DNA of 64,000 bases. It comes from Diprion similis. Taxonomy: Eukaryota > Arthropoda > Insecta > Hymenoptera > Diprionidae. Below are positions 1 to 12,329 of the stretch, piece after piece. Numbering within the stretch: position 1 is the stretch's first letter; the number at the start of each line of letters is the position of its first letter. Location: contig NC_060118.1 of NCBI RefSeq assembly GCF_021155765.1, positions 4,650,001 through 4,714,000 of the forward strand, in the 5' to 3' direction. The notes under the pieces are model-generated. The model worked only from the letters and a program-made list of their open reading frames with translations, did not search any database and had not been told where the DNA came from. The translations under genes were made by a program, and so were the position numbers.

Positions 1-1
1 G

Positions 2-43
2 ATGGGCGAAAAGAAATTCCAGCGTCCAAAGTTTCCTTTTCAG
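2..43 (+). CDS. Possible short coding exon at window edge (partial)
   Basis: An ATG at base 2 opens 14 codons (MGEKKFQRPKFPFQ) that end exactly at a good donor, CAG followed by GTAATT. This could be a first coding exon or the tail of an exon whose beginning lies outside the window. It is too short to identify, and no partner exon was found downstream. The call rests only on the donor and the open frame, so chance is a real alternative. Confidence 0.2.
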
Positions 44-3000
44 GTAATTATTATACAAACCTCTTTCGTGGAACTACATTTGCGTTGAAATTCTTCTTAC
101 TCCTATTCGATAATTCCGGACCCAGGAACAGTGATCGAAGTTCTTATCTCAATATTAAAGTAAACTTCATTTCAACAGAATTTTCCACAGGATTTGTCCT
201 ACATGTAATCATGACACGTAGATATTATTATGCTGGTTGCAGTTCCTGAAAATAGTCAATGTTATTTCAGAGCTATTACCAACAATAAATATTCATTTCA
301 ATCTTTATATCCTATTTCTAGGATACAGTTCATAAGTATCCTAAAATACGAAGTATCTAATTATACAAGGTGTAATATGCTCGATGATATGGCGAGGATC
401 TTAACTCCGGTAACCTAGCTTTATGAAGTCGAATAAAACTCATACAGCTAGATAACCAAAGAAAATGTCCGAGCCAAAATCTCTGATAATCTGCACTGCT
501 ACAGCCGTTACAGCGCTTGACGAAACTCACAGGCGGCTTGTTTCTCGAGCAATTACAGCTGAGTCATCCATAGTATAGAAGTTCTTTCCAATTGTCCATT
601 GCACTGGTTATTGTAATAAATAATCTGTGGAAACAATTAAAACCATCTACTAATAAAATTGCTTGATATATTGGCTGATATATTCACACATTCGCATATT
701 ATACATTATTACACGTGTACTGCACGTATATATACCGATATATGATATCGTTGAAATCTGTAACGGTTTATAAGAAATTACAGCAAGCTGCAAATCGATT
801 GACCTGATCATTTTGTTCAATAGTAATACGGTACCATCCTTCGAATCAAAGGATTGCTTTCAGTATGAAATCCAACATAAAATAACATAATTTTTTTAGT
901 GAACAGGCTGATCTAAATGCACACGAGAAACGTGCAAGCACCTTAAAAGTAGTGAACCGGCCAACCGTTGACATTTCAGAGTGAAAGTAGCTCAAACTAC
1001 TTGGTAATACTGTGTATAGTAATAACGACGATAATGATAATGGTCATGCAAGTTAAAAGTTGGTAGAATTTGTTTGAGGCGATCGTCAAACCTTTGATAA
1101 AATTTAATGTATAAATTAAACAGGAGTTCGTGTATGTATACGATATTCGTATATTGAATAATTCTAGTTAGTATCACAGAATATTGTTATAAGCGTTTAA
1201 CGTGTAATTTCTCTGCACAACATCTACTATAAATTCATAAAATATATTCGAGTTTGATATTTTTCGTAAAATATTCGTTCTAGCTACTCATTGAAGACGA
1301 GAATTATTGTAATATCTTTTCACAAACAATAAATTACTAAGCTGATTAGTTAATAACCGATTCATAACACAGCCAAACACCAAAAATTGCGCTTAGTCAA
1401 TGGGCATTAATATACAAATAGTGAAACCATCGTGAATAATCGTAGAATCACATTTCAATAGTATATCAAGAAGGCTTGAGGCGTAAGGCTTCAAGCCACG
1501 AGTCACTTCAATACGGACAGGCTCTTTTGCAACGGCGCGCGGCGTCAATTTCCATTTGGAGAAAGTTACGATCCTGGTGTATCTACTTTATACGTTATAC
1601 ACGCGCGTATTCGTATATTCGTTTGAATTTTGAAATCACTTAATTTTCTCTTCATATGCTTCCAAACTCTTGATATGATTGCAAAACAATATACCTATAA
1701 GTTAAAACGAATGATGAATGTAAGGTTCAAGTTAGTGACGTTAACGTAAGAAAATGTTCGATAGTGTAACTGTTGAATGTTTAGAGTATTAGTGTAACAA
1801 AATTGTGTATTGTGCACCATGGAAGTAAAATAGATCTTTTTGAGCCGAGTGTCAGTTTGCAATATGAGTCGCAGGCAAATATGCAAGATGAAAAAGCACT
1901 GCCTCCACGGTGTACGCGATACTTTATGTAAGAAAAATGTGTTTTAAAAAAGTGTATTTTTATAGCGAAGTACAAAAAGGAGCACTTTTCAGTACAAGGA
2001 TATAAAAGTGCACTTTTATGTACTCCAATGCTCGTTTTTCTGTACTGTCGCACAAACGATTGCTTTACGTACGGCACGTGAGCAAAAACAGACGCGTAAA
2101 CCTTACTAATGTTACATAAATACAAATTTTTAGCTAATTATTTTAGTGACCCTATTGATCCTCAATAGATGTAGTAACAAAATGTTTTTTCTATTTATTT
2201 GACTTACAATGTTAGAATCTTGGACTGTATTGTTAGACAGTCTTTGATCTGTTCAACTTCTACCTCATTTCATGGTTGGAACTAATCATGCAATACTTGA
2301 GTTACAGCAATTTTGAAATTTATACTGGATTTCGAACTGTAGTCGCACTAGTTACCGATCGTAGGTAAAGTAAGTGTATCAGTTATTGACACTCTTAGAC
2401 CCAATTATTGAACCATTTTTTTCCAAAATTATATATTGAAAGTAAAAATTGTAAATTTCTCGATGACTAAAACCATTTTTTGCTAATTATAGAAGGATCA
2501 AACAGATACAACCAAAAAAGGTCAACAATTGGGACAGGATCAATAACTAAGACACTCACCTTAATTAACCAATCTAACGATTCATCGATTTACCAAATGT
2601 TGAGTTAGCATCCGAACTTTTGGGGTTTTTTTAATGAGTCAAACTAACACTATCATTTGCATCGATAAGGGTGAAAATAAGTAACAGGAAGAACATGACG
2701 AGGAAAGGCACAATATATTTTGGTTCAGTTTTTCTAACCGTGCTCAAGATTGCACTTGCGGTGCACTTCTTCTTTTTTTTTACTTCCTATGTCTATTTTT
2801 TTATTCAGTCGAGACCACGTTGAATGATAATTACATCCTTAGACAGCTTGTTTTACGGTTCGACGAAAGTTTCTCTTTGCAACCGCGGTAAACAAAATCG
2901 TCTTAGTAAAATAATATTATTAGTCGGAGCACGCCGAGTTTGGCATTTTACGTTGCGGAGCAAGCTTAGGCATAACTAATCGTGCCGACATTTACCCTTT

Positions 3001-6000
3001 TGATTCATGTTTCCTTTATCTGATGACTGGTCTACCACTGGCTGGTTTCATGTGTTCACTTTACTCATGTAGATAGATCGAAGTTCAAATGCTTAACCGT
3101 TGACAATAACTTGACCAGTAGAGGAACGCGCTTTTAGGGATAAATTTAAAAATCTGTAAAGTGAGGAACCCTGAAAACGTTTTCCTCGAGCAGGTGAATC
3201 TGATCAATTGGTAGTTACACTAATAAGGATAAATTCCGAGGACCAACTATAACCTGCAAATTTATCATAACTGGAACAGATTATCGATACGTCCAAACCG
3301 CAATTATTCAGTTTTCTCGACCTGTGCATGGAGACCGTTAAAATCTCATTTCGATACTTTACATCACAAGAAAACCCAATGCATACGTAGCATTCTCTTC
3401 CTTCAGGTGCAAATAAATTGTGTGATACTGCTATTATAAGGATTCAGTGGAATTTTGCGCATTCGCGTTTCAGAGCTCAGTGGGTTATCGACCTAGCCAC
3501 AGGAGAAAATTTAATGATTCTACGATGGCATATCAACAAATTTATCATTAGAGCTGCGTAAGACAAAAATTTTGACGCATTTTGCTAGAATTAAAAAATA
3601 ATGTCACGCCCTTTTACAGACAACACGTAGCTATCAGATTTTTTGTCAAAGAGTAGCTTATTTCATAAGTTACACTTCAAATATTTCAAGTTATTAAAAA
3701 AATTTCGAGGCTGAAGGTCATATCGTTAATGTGACTGTACGCATTTATACACACGTGTATAACTAATATGGATGACAAAGAATGAAAAATGAAATTCTCA
3801 AAGTAATGTTAGTTTGCAGGGATTGCGGTTGTAAAATTGGTAGAATTATGTTTTCAATCAATCTGTAATATACGGTTGACTGTACTTTGCACACATCCTA
3901 AATTTGCAAAAACATATTTTTGTGATAATGTTATCAGAGTGAAGGAACGCAGAAAAGACTAACTCTGCCTGAACGGCATCATTTGCAAGATTTTGGTAAA
4001 CGGTATCACTGTCTTTTGATAGAATGCTTTTGAATTTTTCGTTTTATGGAGGTTCATTTTGAAGTACATATAACTGATACGCCTGCATGCCAGCAATGTT
4101 AACAGAAATTTGAAGACACTGGTTATATTATTCTGGTCTCTTATGGACGTAGATCAGGGAACTAAACATGTCCTTACTTTACAATTAGATATAGTTAAAG
4201 TGTACAATAACAAAAATGTACATTTTTTTAGGTAAATAGTTCACATCAGCGCTAACAGATGGTGCTGTGCCGTATACGGCCATCGACTAAAAATTGCTAA
4301 AGACGGTCAGCCATAGGTATTCCTTTGAAGTAAACGGAAGGGAGTGATGGCAATGGCAGTACCTTACGTATATTTACTGACTCGCTCGTAGGATTACAAT
4401 GCTAATGAATTTGGTAATGGTAGGGAATTTCTATACCGATGCTCCCCGCATCGGTCCTCAGAGGCCTGCACTGAACTTTTCAACCAATCGTTAGTCAATG
4501 TTCCAATATATCCAACACTCCTTGCTCGCTAATATTAGTCCTCGTAAGGACTAAATCTCCGTCACGCAATTAATCGCGGATCTATGAAAAATATCAACTA
4601 ATCGCTGTAGCATTAATATACGAGAATAATGAATGAGTACGGTTGTGATTTTAGGAAAAGTATTTGATTGTATTGTCTCGGATGTGTCACATTTCTATTC
4701 ACGTGAATCTAATCGTATAATACCTACATTTTCCACTGTTTGTATGTATGTATGTGCATTAGTGTAGACGCATATTAAATGCATTATGAGTGGAATGTTT
4801 ATCGCTATCTACTAAAACGGAGTTGTATATCGTATACTCTGTGAAATAAATTTTCTCACGATATCGGGTACCTGAGCTGTAAAAAGGGATTCACTCTCAT
4901 TACCATATTTTCATATTTTGTCTTTCAAATCGTGCTCCAATTCTACTGATGAGATTTTATTATTAATAAATTATATTACCCACACTACGTTAGTAGTACC
5001 GACCCAGTATTACAATATCGAGTATACTTTACATGTGATTTTGGTATTTTCTTTCTCTTGTCAGCAGAGAAGCTGGGTGAAAACATTTTTGAAAATCAAT
5101 CGGTGTGTGAAATGCGTCACGAAATTCAGAAAATTCACGTTTCTCCTGCAGCCTGGTGTACCAATCTATAATATTCGTAAATCATAATCTCTAAAAATAT
5201 AGCGCATAGATAACCTTAACAGCAAAGTGCCCTGGTGTGAAGTTTATGTGGACTGCTCAAATGTTCAAGATATATAGAGATTTACAATTAGCAGAGTAAA
5301 AGAGATTAACGGTTTCCATATTGCAAGGCTATGCCTGAGGTACTCGGTACGCACGCATACAAGTACATACCCGTGACTACGCAGATACTTTCAACTTTTA
5401 TATAACACTTACCAAAAATACCGAATTAAAGAGGCTCCTCAGCTCTCCGAACTAAGAAAGTGAGGGGGAGAATTCTTGAGCGCTCGCGTCTTTTCCTAGA
5501 AGCTTCACTACGTCCCACAGAATTTATAAACTGACGCTTTCGCCTGTAGTTTGGTTTATCGTTTGAAAATCTTACAGCCATTGTATTTTAAAATTTTTCA
5601 GATAATTTATTAATTATGTGTTTCGCGTATTAAATACTTTTCTGTTCACTTTTTAAACGTTCAATCATATTGATTTCCACGTTACGAGTTCAATTTTATG
5701 TTTAAAATGTTGAAATCTGAATTTAAAATAGTTAGGCTAAGGTCGGATGGACAAGTTAGGCAGACATGTGTGTATGAGACTGCACTCTGAATAACCAATG
5801 TTCTATGGCCGACGATGACCGGCGTCAGTTCGTAAAAAGACGCGTAATGTGAAGCTACGTAAAAGCTTGATATTTAATAATAAATATTACTTGTTCTAAA
5901 CAGGCGATTAACCTTTTAAACATACACCAAAAAGCTCAACTTTGAAAATCAATTTATGAAAAACAATAGGGTTAAATATACTGTGAAATTTTTTAAATAA

Positions 6001-7180
6001 ACGGGGTTTTCATTTAAAAAAAAATTGATAATATTTCCCAGCAAACTTCAATTCTTCGTATCAATTGAATGAAATCTCCGCCGAAAACGCGCTCGCATTA
6101 TACTTATCCGCATAGTCTGAAATCGCTTCTTTAGTTCTAATGTTGGACTCGACGGCGCTGTAGGTACCTTACACGCAGACTTCTCACTTTACCCGGATCT
6201 TTTCCGTAGAGTTACAGTGAAGGTAGATACATGTATGCATATATGTACATAAAGCTAACGGATAGGTATGATTATATCACCTTTCACAATCTAGCGCGAC
6301 GTCATTCTCTTCTTCTTCTTCTCCGTTTTTTCTTTTCCTTCTTCGTCACATATTCGACAAATTTCGCCATCAAAGCAGCTACATCGACGCGCGGCAATAA
6401 TGCGTTAGGCCATATTCTCTATCTAGATTACAAGTATACTACCTGCAACGGTACAGCAACACATAATTTCAAATTATTAAAAATTTTCACAGGGTCTTAT
6501 TGTTAGACTCATAATCAATAATGAGATAGGTACGCATACATATGTATAACTATTGCACAGGGATACCTATGAAAGTTGTAATGATCTACTTTGTGATGGT
6601 CTACATATTTCTTTTCTACGCGGTTCTCTGTGTATATCTGTATTACAATTAATGAGGCTGAAGTTAGTAACGGTGACGTAACGAACCGTTGAAAGAAAAC
6701 TTCTCATCGTCAAGTTTGAAACTTTAAAATAACTTTAGACTTGAATTTGAGAAATATGTGTTTGCTGATGTTTGTATTTATGCTTTACTAACTTTCTAAA
6801 AATTCTGTGATTGCGACCGAACGAGTTTTTCTGAAAAACACATAGTTAAAGTAGCTTACAAACCTATTAACTTCATTGCAAATAAACCTCGATTACTCTG
6901 AATGCAGTTGAAGAGGATAACGAAAACGTGTCTAGTGGATATGCATTCAACGTACATTGTATGTAGATGATTCGCAGACAAAGAATAATATCTACCTGCG
7001 AGAAGATCGTCGCGGACGGATAGAGGCCTTGGAATTTGATGATGCAGTGGCAGGTTCTCTGCGCAAAGAATTACATACCTATTCCCGGATTTCGTCAAAC
7101 GTTGCCAGAGACCATGATCAACTTTCGGCAATGTTTCTAATACGATAATAAAACTACCCTTAGCCATTCTGAAGGTGTAA
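44..7180. other. AT-rich non-coding block, no gene seen
   Basis: No open frame here shows family similarity or a convincing exon boundary. The block contains one copy of a dispersed repeat (about 1,796-1,880) and an imperfect hairpin at about 1,968-2,027 built from an AGTAC...CACTTTT arm and its complement. It is probably intergenic or intronic DNA. Confidence 0.6.
1796..1880 (-). repeat. Dispersed repeat copy (partner at 14,095-14,190)
   Basis: Read on the minus strand, this stretch resembles the plus strand at 14,095-14,190. Both contain a run like CGACTCRTATTGCAAACT, followed by a diverged segment and then a CACAATAYACRATT block. By eye about three quarters of positions match. This is an unclassified interspersed repeat with no coding content. 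Confidence 0.55.
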
Positions 7181-7246
7181 CATCTAAATAAATAAAGAAG
7201 CAAAAGAAAGAAATAACACCGATTCAAGGTGAGTATATAATAATAT

Positions 7247-7440
7247 ATATGGAGGAGACGAGAACACGAAAAGTAGCAGAAAGAGGAAAAGAGCGACAAG
7301 GTAGAGAGAGATAGAGAAAGAGAGAGAGAGAGAGAATCTGTAAAGAGGGGGAGGAACAGAGAGAGAGAGGGAGAAAGAGAGAGAATCAGAGAGAGTAGGA
7401 CAGAGACAGTAGTCGAAAGGGAGAGAGAAACAGGTAGGTG
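7247..7440. repeat. (GA)n-rich low-complexity tract
   Basis: A nearly uninterrupted purine run of GAGA-type units. In insects such tracts can bind GAGA factor and mark promoters. Here only the composition is seen, and binding is inference. Confidence 0.85.
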
Positions 7441-7697
7441 CAGAAAGTGGAAAGAACACGAACAAGAAACAGAGATCGGAGAAGCACACCTTGGGAACAG
7501 TCCGCCCGCGACAAGTTCACTCCCGCACTCACTGAGGCACTGGCCCCGCGCCGTGCTTCTTGGGCCACACACACCTTTCGTATTCCTCCTGCCCCTGACC
7601 CCCGACGCGACCGACAGTCATTCTGCTTTCCGATTGGTCCGTTCAAATCCTTGCCGTGTGACGTCATCGGTTCGAACGTACGTACCTACCGTCGTCG

Positions 7698-7713
7698 CCC
7701 CCCCCCCCCCCCC
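7698..7713 (+). repeat. Poly-C homopolymer, 16 bases
   Basis: An uninterrupted run of C between CGTCGT and TTATACC. It lies between the CRE/CCAAT motifs and a second GA-rich tract. Homopolymers of this length are prone to assembly error. Confidence 0.9.
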
Positions 7714-8420
7714 TTATACCTTTGCACCGTACCAACTTCCCCCTTCTTTATATCTTAGGCGGTACGTATTGCACCGCTCTACCTCTCGTTGCGGAGGAAG
7801 TAGAGAGAGAAAGAGGGAAAAAGACGCAGAGTGCAAGGGGGGGAGAGAGAGAGTTGTCTTACCTGCTTCGATGTATTCTCTGCACACATACTTCATATAT
7901 ACACATGCATACCGATTACTAGTTATACTTTTTATTGTACACCATATATACGAATATCACTTTGAGTTGATTGGGAGAGAAGTGAGCTAGTCTACCTAGG
8001 GGTGAGTGTTCGTGCAGAGTGTAGATTGTAGAGAGTGTAGAAGGAGAAACCCGGGCCGGACTACCTGGGTGGGTACCTTATGTCTACTATACCTGGTAGT
8101 AAGCACGGCCGGCTGAGAAGACGCGGGACTCGAGTTAAGCCGGGTGTAACAACGATGCGACCGAGGACTGAGGACTGAAGAGGCTGAGCGGCGAGGCCCC
8201 GGCAGGTAAAGAGACGAGAGCATGAGGAGCAGAAAAGGAAGAGAAAAAAAAGTGGATGAAAAAAAGAAAATCGAAAACCGGCCACGAGAGCAACGAGCAA
8301 GAGAGAAAGAATCGAGGGGAGAAGGAGGAAAGGAAAAAACACATTCCAACGGTTGCTGCTGGCTGCATGGAGTCGCCCTGAGCCTATAACGATTCCCATG
8401 CCTTTCGAGCGAATCTTTAT

Positions 8421-8460
8421 TCTCTTCTCTCCTCTTCTCTTCTCTTCTCTTTCTTCTCTT
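8421..8460 (+). repeat. TCTTC/TCTCT pyrimidine microsatellite
   Basis: Tandem CTCTT and TCTTC units over about 40 bases, all pyrimidine, about 60 bases upstream of the candidate donor at 8,523. Confidence 0.85.
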
Positions 8461-8522
8461 GTCTTTACTGTACCCCCCTTTTTTCTCTTCTCTTACGACC
8501 CTGCAGTCAGGCTGTGGGCAGT

Positions 8523-9485
8523 GTAAGTAGTCTGCACATACCTGGATACTCATACGTGTATCCAGCTTTGGGACACCACTGGCATAACGATGTGTCGGCA
8601 GACTTGAGCAGGGGAAGTATAATTATTTTGAATAACCCTAACTGCAGGGCATGGACACCTGTATCGATAGATATTCACAAGAGACTCAATCGAGTGTACG
8701 CATTCATCATGAAGAATATTTTGATTTTTCAACACAGAGTGAAGAACCTAAAGAGAATGAAGCTATGCATTAACGTTTAGGATGGTTTAAATCCTATTCT
8801 TCAATCTGGATTTTAGGTTGTACTCCCTTAGCTCAAGTTAGCACAAAAGGCATAACAATAATGAAAGAAACTTTCATTACAATGAACTCAAGAATATTTC
8901 TTATGAAATCAAATAAACAATTTCTTCGTGAAATGTATTTAACATTCCGCGTTCATTCTCTTTGCTCACTATATGAAACCTTCTCTTCTTCTATTGGTAC
9001 TTCTCCGAACACGCTTCCGCTTTCCATTTTCTGTTTTACTGTTTGTATTTATTCTTGAGTCTCACTCTAATACATAGTAAATTGAAGTAAGAAATCACTT
9101 TTGCATAGGATTTTCAGAATCAAGAATAAATTACCAGATTTCGAGTTAAACGAGAGTTTCACTCTAAATGAAACTTGAAACACGAGTTCAAGGAAAAACC
9201 CGACGTGATGGAATTTTTGGAGAATTTTTTCCGGTTTCAGGGACTAAAAAGCTATTTAAAAAAATAGTACAAAAAACCTGCGCAATTTTTTTCTTGCAGA
9301 CCTGCACAGTCATTCATCTGTTTGTAATGTAATGAAACTGCAGAAATCAACTTGTTTCATGCACAGAGCTCTTTAGCATATCGCAAATGAACTCTGGCAT
9401 GAGTGATCTATACACCAGGAGTCATGACTGTTGGCAGAAAATTCAAGGTGACTGCCATATTCAGTTTTGCTGCTGTTTGTGACAG
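8523..9485. other. Non-coding stretch between CpG island and orphan exon
   Basis: If the donor at 8,523 and the acceptor at 9,485 belong to one transcript, this is an intron of 963 bases. Otherwise nothing recognisable is present. The open frame near 8,514-8,780 has no family resemblance. Confidence 0.4.
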
Positions 9486-9708
9486 ATGACGAAACAGGTC
9501 TCTGTATCAAGGCCTTTGCACGAAATGATGTGGTATACCTGTACAAGATCTTTCACCTCACCATACAGCATACTGTAATGGAAATTTCCTCTGAATCTTA
9601 TGAAAATATACTGCAATTTTTGCTGAAATACAGGAATTTTTTTTGTGATTTGGATGTAACGTCATATAGACAGGTCGAGAAACTTCGCTGGGTGCTGCAA
9701 GAATTGGT
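9486..9708 (+). CDS. Candidate internal coding exon of an unidentified gene
   Basis: A pyrimidine-rich acceptor (TTTTGCTGCTGTTTGTGACAG) ends at 9,485. A perfect donor, GTGAGT, starts at 9,709. Between them one frame stays open for about 74 codons, entered with two bases of a split codon and left with two bases. The translation has ordinary protein composition, for example DETGLCIKAFARND near the start and RQVEKLRWVLQELV at the end, unlike the Leu/Tyr/Phe-rich noise frames around it. I do not recognise the family, and no phase-compatible neighbouring exon was found. The candidate 5' exon ending at 8,522 would enter in the wrong phase if translated from its own ATG at 8,398, so it would have to be untranslated or unrelated. 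A chance open frame between cryptic sites remains possible. Confidence 0.35.
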
Positions 9709-12075
9709 GTGAGTAAATCTTTGTATCGGGCTCGTTCTTAGTTGAGCCGGTACCTTAAACGTGGTGCTACTATTGAAAAGATGAAACAGAAAGAAGTTGA
9801 GAGTGATTTACCAAAGAAAGAACGTTTTACACGTACTCTCCATCTCTTTCTTTCTCGTATGTCTACCTGATAGCAACGTAGTATGACTTTGATGACACGA
9901 ACTGCTTGAATCGCCACTAAGCACCCCCTCACCCCAACCAAGGTGGCTCTCGGACTTATCTATACGACTATAATCGGATCATTTCAGAGTTAACATTCCT
10001 AAGGAATCGGTGAATCGCGAAATTCGAACACATAATGTCAGCGCTCAAAATTGTTTTGCAGACAAAAATATATATTTTTTTAAAATAAGAAACAACAGCT
10101 TAAGTAGAATACAAGAAATACTATTGAACATTAATCATGATACACTTATTCATATACTAGCTAATTTAACTAGAAATTAGTTTAGATATCTCTAGACTAA
10201 TGTCCAGTAAAAAATGCTGCTCGTTCTATGATCACAAAAAGTGGTCTTAGAGACATACACCAAATAAATAACGTTTTTAATTCAGGTCTCAATTATGAAC
10301 ATTAACGAAATTTCGGAAAAGGTAATTGATTGAACCTGTGAATTTTTGGGACCAGACGTTAGTTTATATTAAAAGAGAGCATCACAGAAGAAACAAATAC
10401 CAAAATTCGATTGAAAAGATGATAATTTTAATGCAATCTAATGTCAATTGTCAAGCGCTAAAACGGAGTTGATAAAGCAGGAGACGTACGTCGTTGGTGA
10501 AAGTTTTTAAACGTAATAGCATAAGATATATGCGTACGTATATACATAGGTTGGGAGCAAAAGTATAGTGAGTTATAAAATTTTAAAAAGCAAGAGTGAT
10601 TAAAGAACGAAGTACTGAAAAAATTATGTGGCTACGTTCCTCTTGGCATATCCTTCGATGCAATACTTTTATTGAGATGAAGTAAAAGCTTTGCATCATA
10701 ATCATCTATTTTCCTCATGTGACATGAGAATATTGAGCCCGACGATATACGCATAAGTATGACTTTTTTAAAGGTATTTATAATTCACTCAGATCTATAC
10801 AAAATCTTGAACAAGCTCGACGTCTGTTCCAGAACTTTTGCAGGATAAGAATGAGGAAAGGTACGATTCGCTTTACAGAATATGCGAGCTTTACCAAGAC
10901 AATTGGAATTTTTGAAATTTATAATAAATGTTGGAGATGGATTACGAATGATATTACTGACGATTTATAATTTCTAAAACGTTGTAAGTCTGCAATACGT
11001 TATGGAAGAATTTTTCATATGAATAATAATACTGTCAAAAATCATGTACGCACAAAGAATTATGTATACGCAAAATGAAATCCCATCGAACGTAATATAA
11101 AATAACATGATAAAAATTTTAAGTTACAAATTCAAAATGCGGTACAAATAAAAAAAATTATGGCACTAAATTTTTGAAGAGTGTTTGAACTTTTAAACGT
11201 AGAATCTAAGGATTATTTTGCTGTCAAAGATTATTAGAATTTAAGGGCTAATGTTTTACAAATCATCACCTATGCAGGGCTGGTGGTTAGTCACTTATTT
11301 CAAGAAATGGCGATAAGTAAGTCACTTTTTCAGTCGTAATTTATTTCCGTGCATTAAAAATCTGATTTACAGATTGAGCACATTGTGATAGCCTTTTGCG
11401 TTTAATTGCAATAATTAATTTTGGTCAGTCACTTTAAGTCAATTTTTTCACTATTTTGCAGCAGAGTGTCTCAAATACGAGACACCTTTTTTGAATCGGT
11501 TATTCAAGATTTACATTCAACTTTTGAGTTATCGCTGTCATTTTTTTTTTTTTTTTTGCAGAATTGGATTTTTAAGATGTCAATATTGATGTTTTAAGAG
11601 GGATTATGATGATCCCGCGAATATCGTGAGCGCTATAAACAAACAAAATGTTGAAAATGCCTGTTTTACAGATTAATGTAATTGTAGAATGGTTATGAGG
11701 ACTAAAAAATATAATGGGTTGAAAATATAAGAATTGGTCTGATTCGTTTGAAATTTGTTGCTGGGGGTTTTCGGGGTTGCTAAAAACGAATCCACTGTCA
11801 GAATTTAAAAATGACGGACTAAAAACATAAAAATTTATCCTATTCGCTCATATTGGATCAGTCATTTTGAATATTGAAAATTTCTCAGATCTATCCGTAT
11901 TTTTTAAATCAGCGACTTCGAGAACTCTTATATATCCAGTTTTAAGAAAATTGACTGCAAGGAAAAATGTAAGCTTTAAACGGTTATATTTGGGTACATC
12001 TGAAAGAAGTATTTCCAATTTTTTAGCGATTATTGATAATAAACATGATTAATAATCGATAAGTATTTGGTAGTC
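9709..12075. other. AT-rich non-coding block
   Basis: No exon with convincing boundaries was found. Around 11,700-11,870 there are fragments resembling the repeat family seen at 18.4 kb and 31.2 kb (a block like GGGGTTTTCGGGGTTGCTAAAAACGAAT). Confidence 0.5.
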
Positions 12076-12139
12076 TCAATCCCTAGTAATTGAAAAAGGG
12101 ACCTTTCCGCAATTGGTATAACGATGTAGAGAAAAGCGA

Positions 12140-12235
12140 TGCGTCAGAGGGGATCCGAACTCACGCCCTTGGACTTCCGGCGGATGTTGGGCGTCCTTGC
12201 TTTGATACGTCTGCGGTCTTTCCCGTTCGCAATAC
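12140..12235 (-). repeat. Possible tRNA-derived SINE fragment
   Basis: On the minus strand the segment GGCGTGAGTTCGGATCCCC contains GTTCGGATCC, one base away from the pol III B box core GTTCGAATCC, in a GC-richer island flanked by AT-rich DNA. No clear A box and no foldable cloverleaf were seen, so this is not called a tRNA. A SINE head is the likeliest reading, but the evidence is thin. Confidence 0.25.
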
Positions 12236-12329
12236 CTCGAGGTATTCGCGACTATAAGTATTCGACACTGTGTGCAGGCGATTCTAGTAATTGACATCAA
12301 GGTGTTCATATGCGTGTGCAAATAAATTG

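Larger units (their letters stand above)
7180..8522 (+). promoter_or_regulatory. GC/CpG-rich island with simple-sequence tracts; candidate promoter and 5' exon
   Basis: Base composition changes sharply here. A (GA)n tract runs at about 7,247-7,440, followed by CpG-rich DNA, a reversed CCAAT box (ATTGG) near 7,633, a perfect CRE palindrome TGACGTCA at 7,659-7,666 and a 16-base poly-C run at 7,698-7,713. A second GA-rich patch lies near 7,800-7,850 and a TCTTC/TCTCT tract at 8,421-8,460. A strong plus-strand donor (CAGT then GTAAGTAG) sits at 8,523. The island looks like a transcription start region with a spliced 5' exon. The long open frames inside it are Ser/Leu- or Arg-rich translations of the simple repeats and are not taken as genes. 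Confidence 0.45.

Noticed and set aside
6856-7572. A 238-codon minus-strand open frame rich in Ser and Leu
   Set aside because: It is the translation of the (GA)n tract read as CTCTCT and of GC-rich flanks. Composition is pure simple repeat and no domain is visible.
7996-8553. A 185-codon minus-strand frame with KRRKRREEKRREE
   Set aside because: Arises from the TCTTC microsatellite and purine-rich stretch. The overlapping frames on the same strand are equally open, which is typical of low complexity.
12140-12235. A tRNA gene suggested by a B-box-like GTTCGGATCC
   Set aside because: No A box at the right distance and no acceptor-stem pairing were found, so only a weak SINE call was kept.
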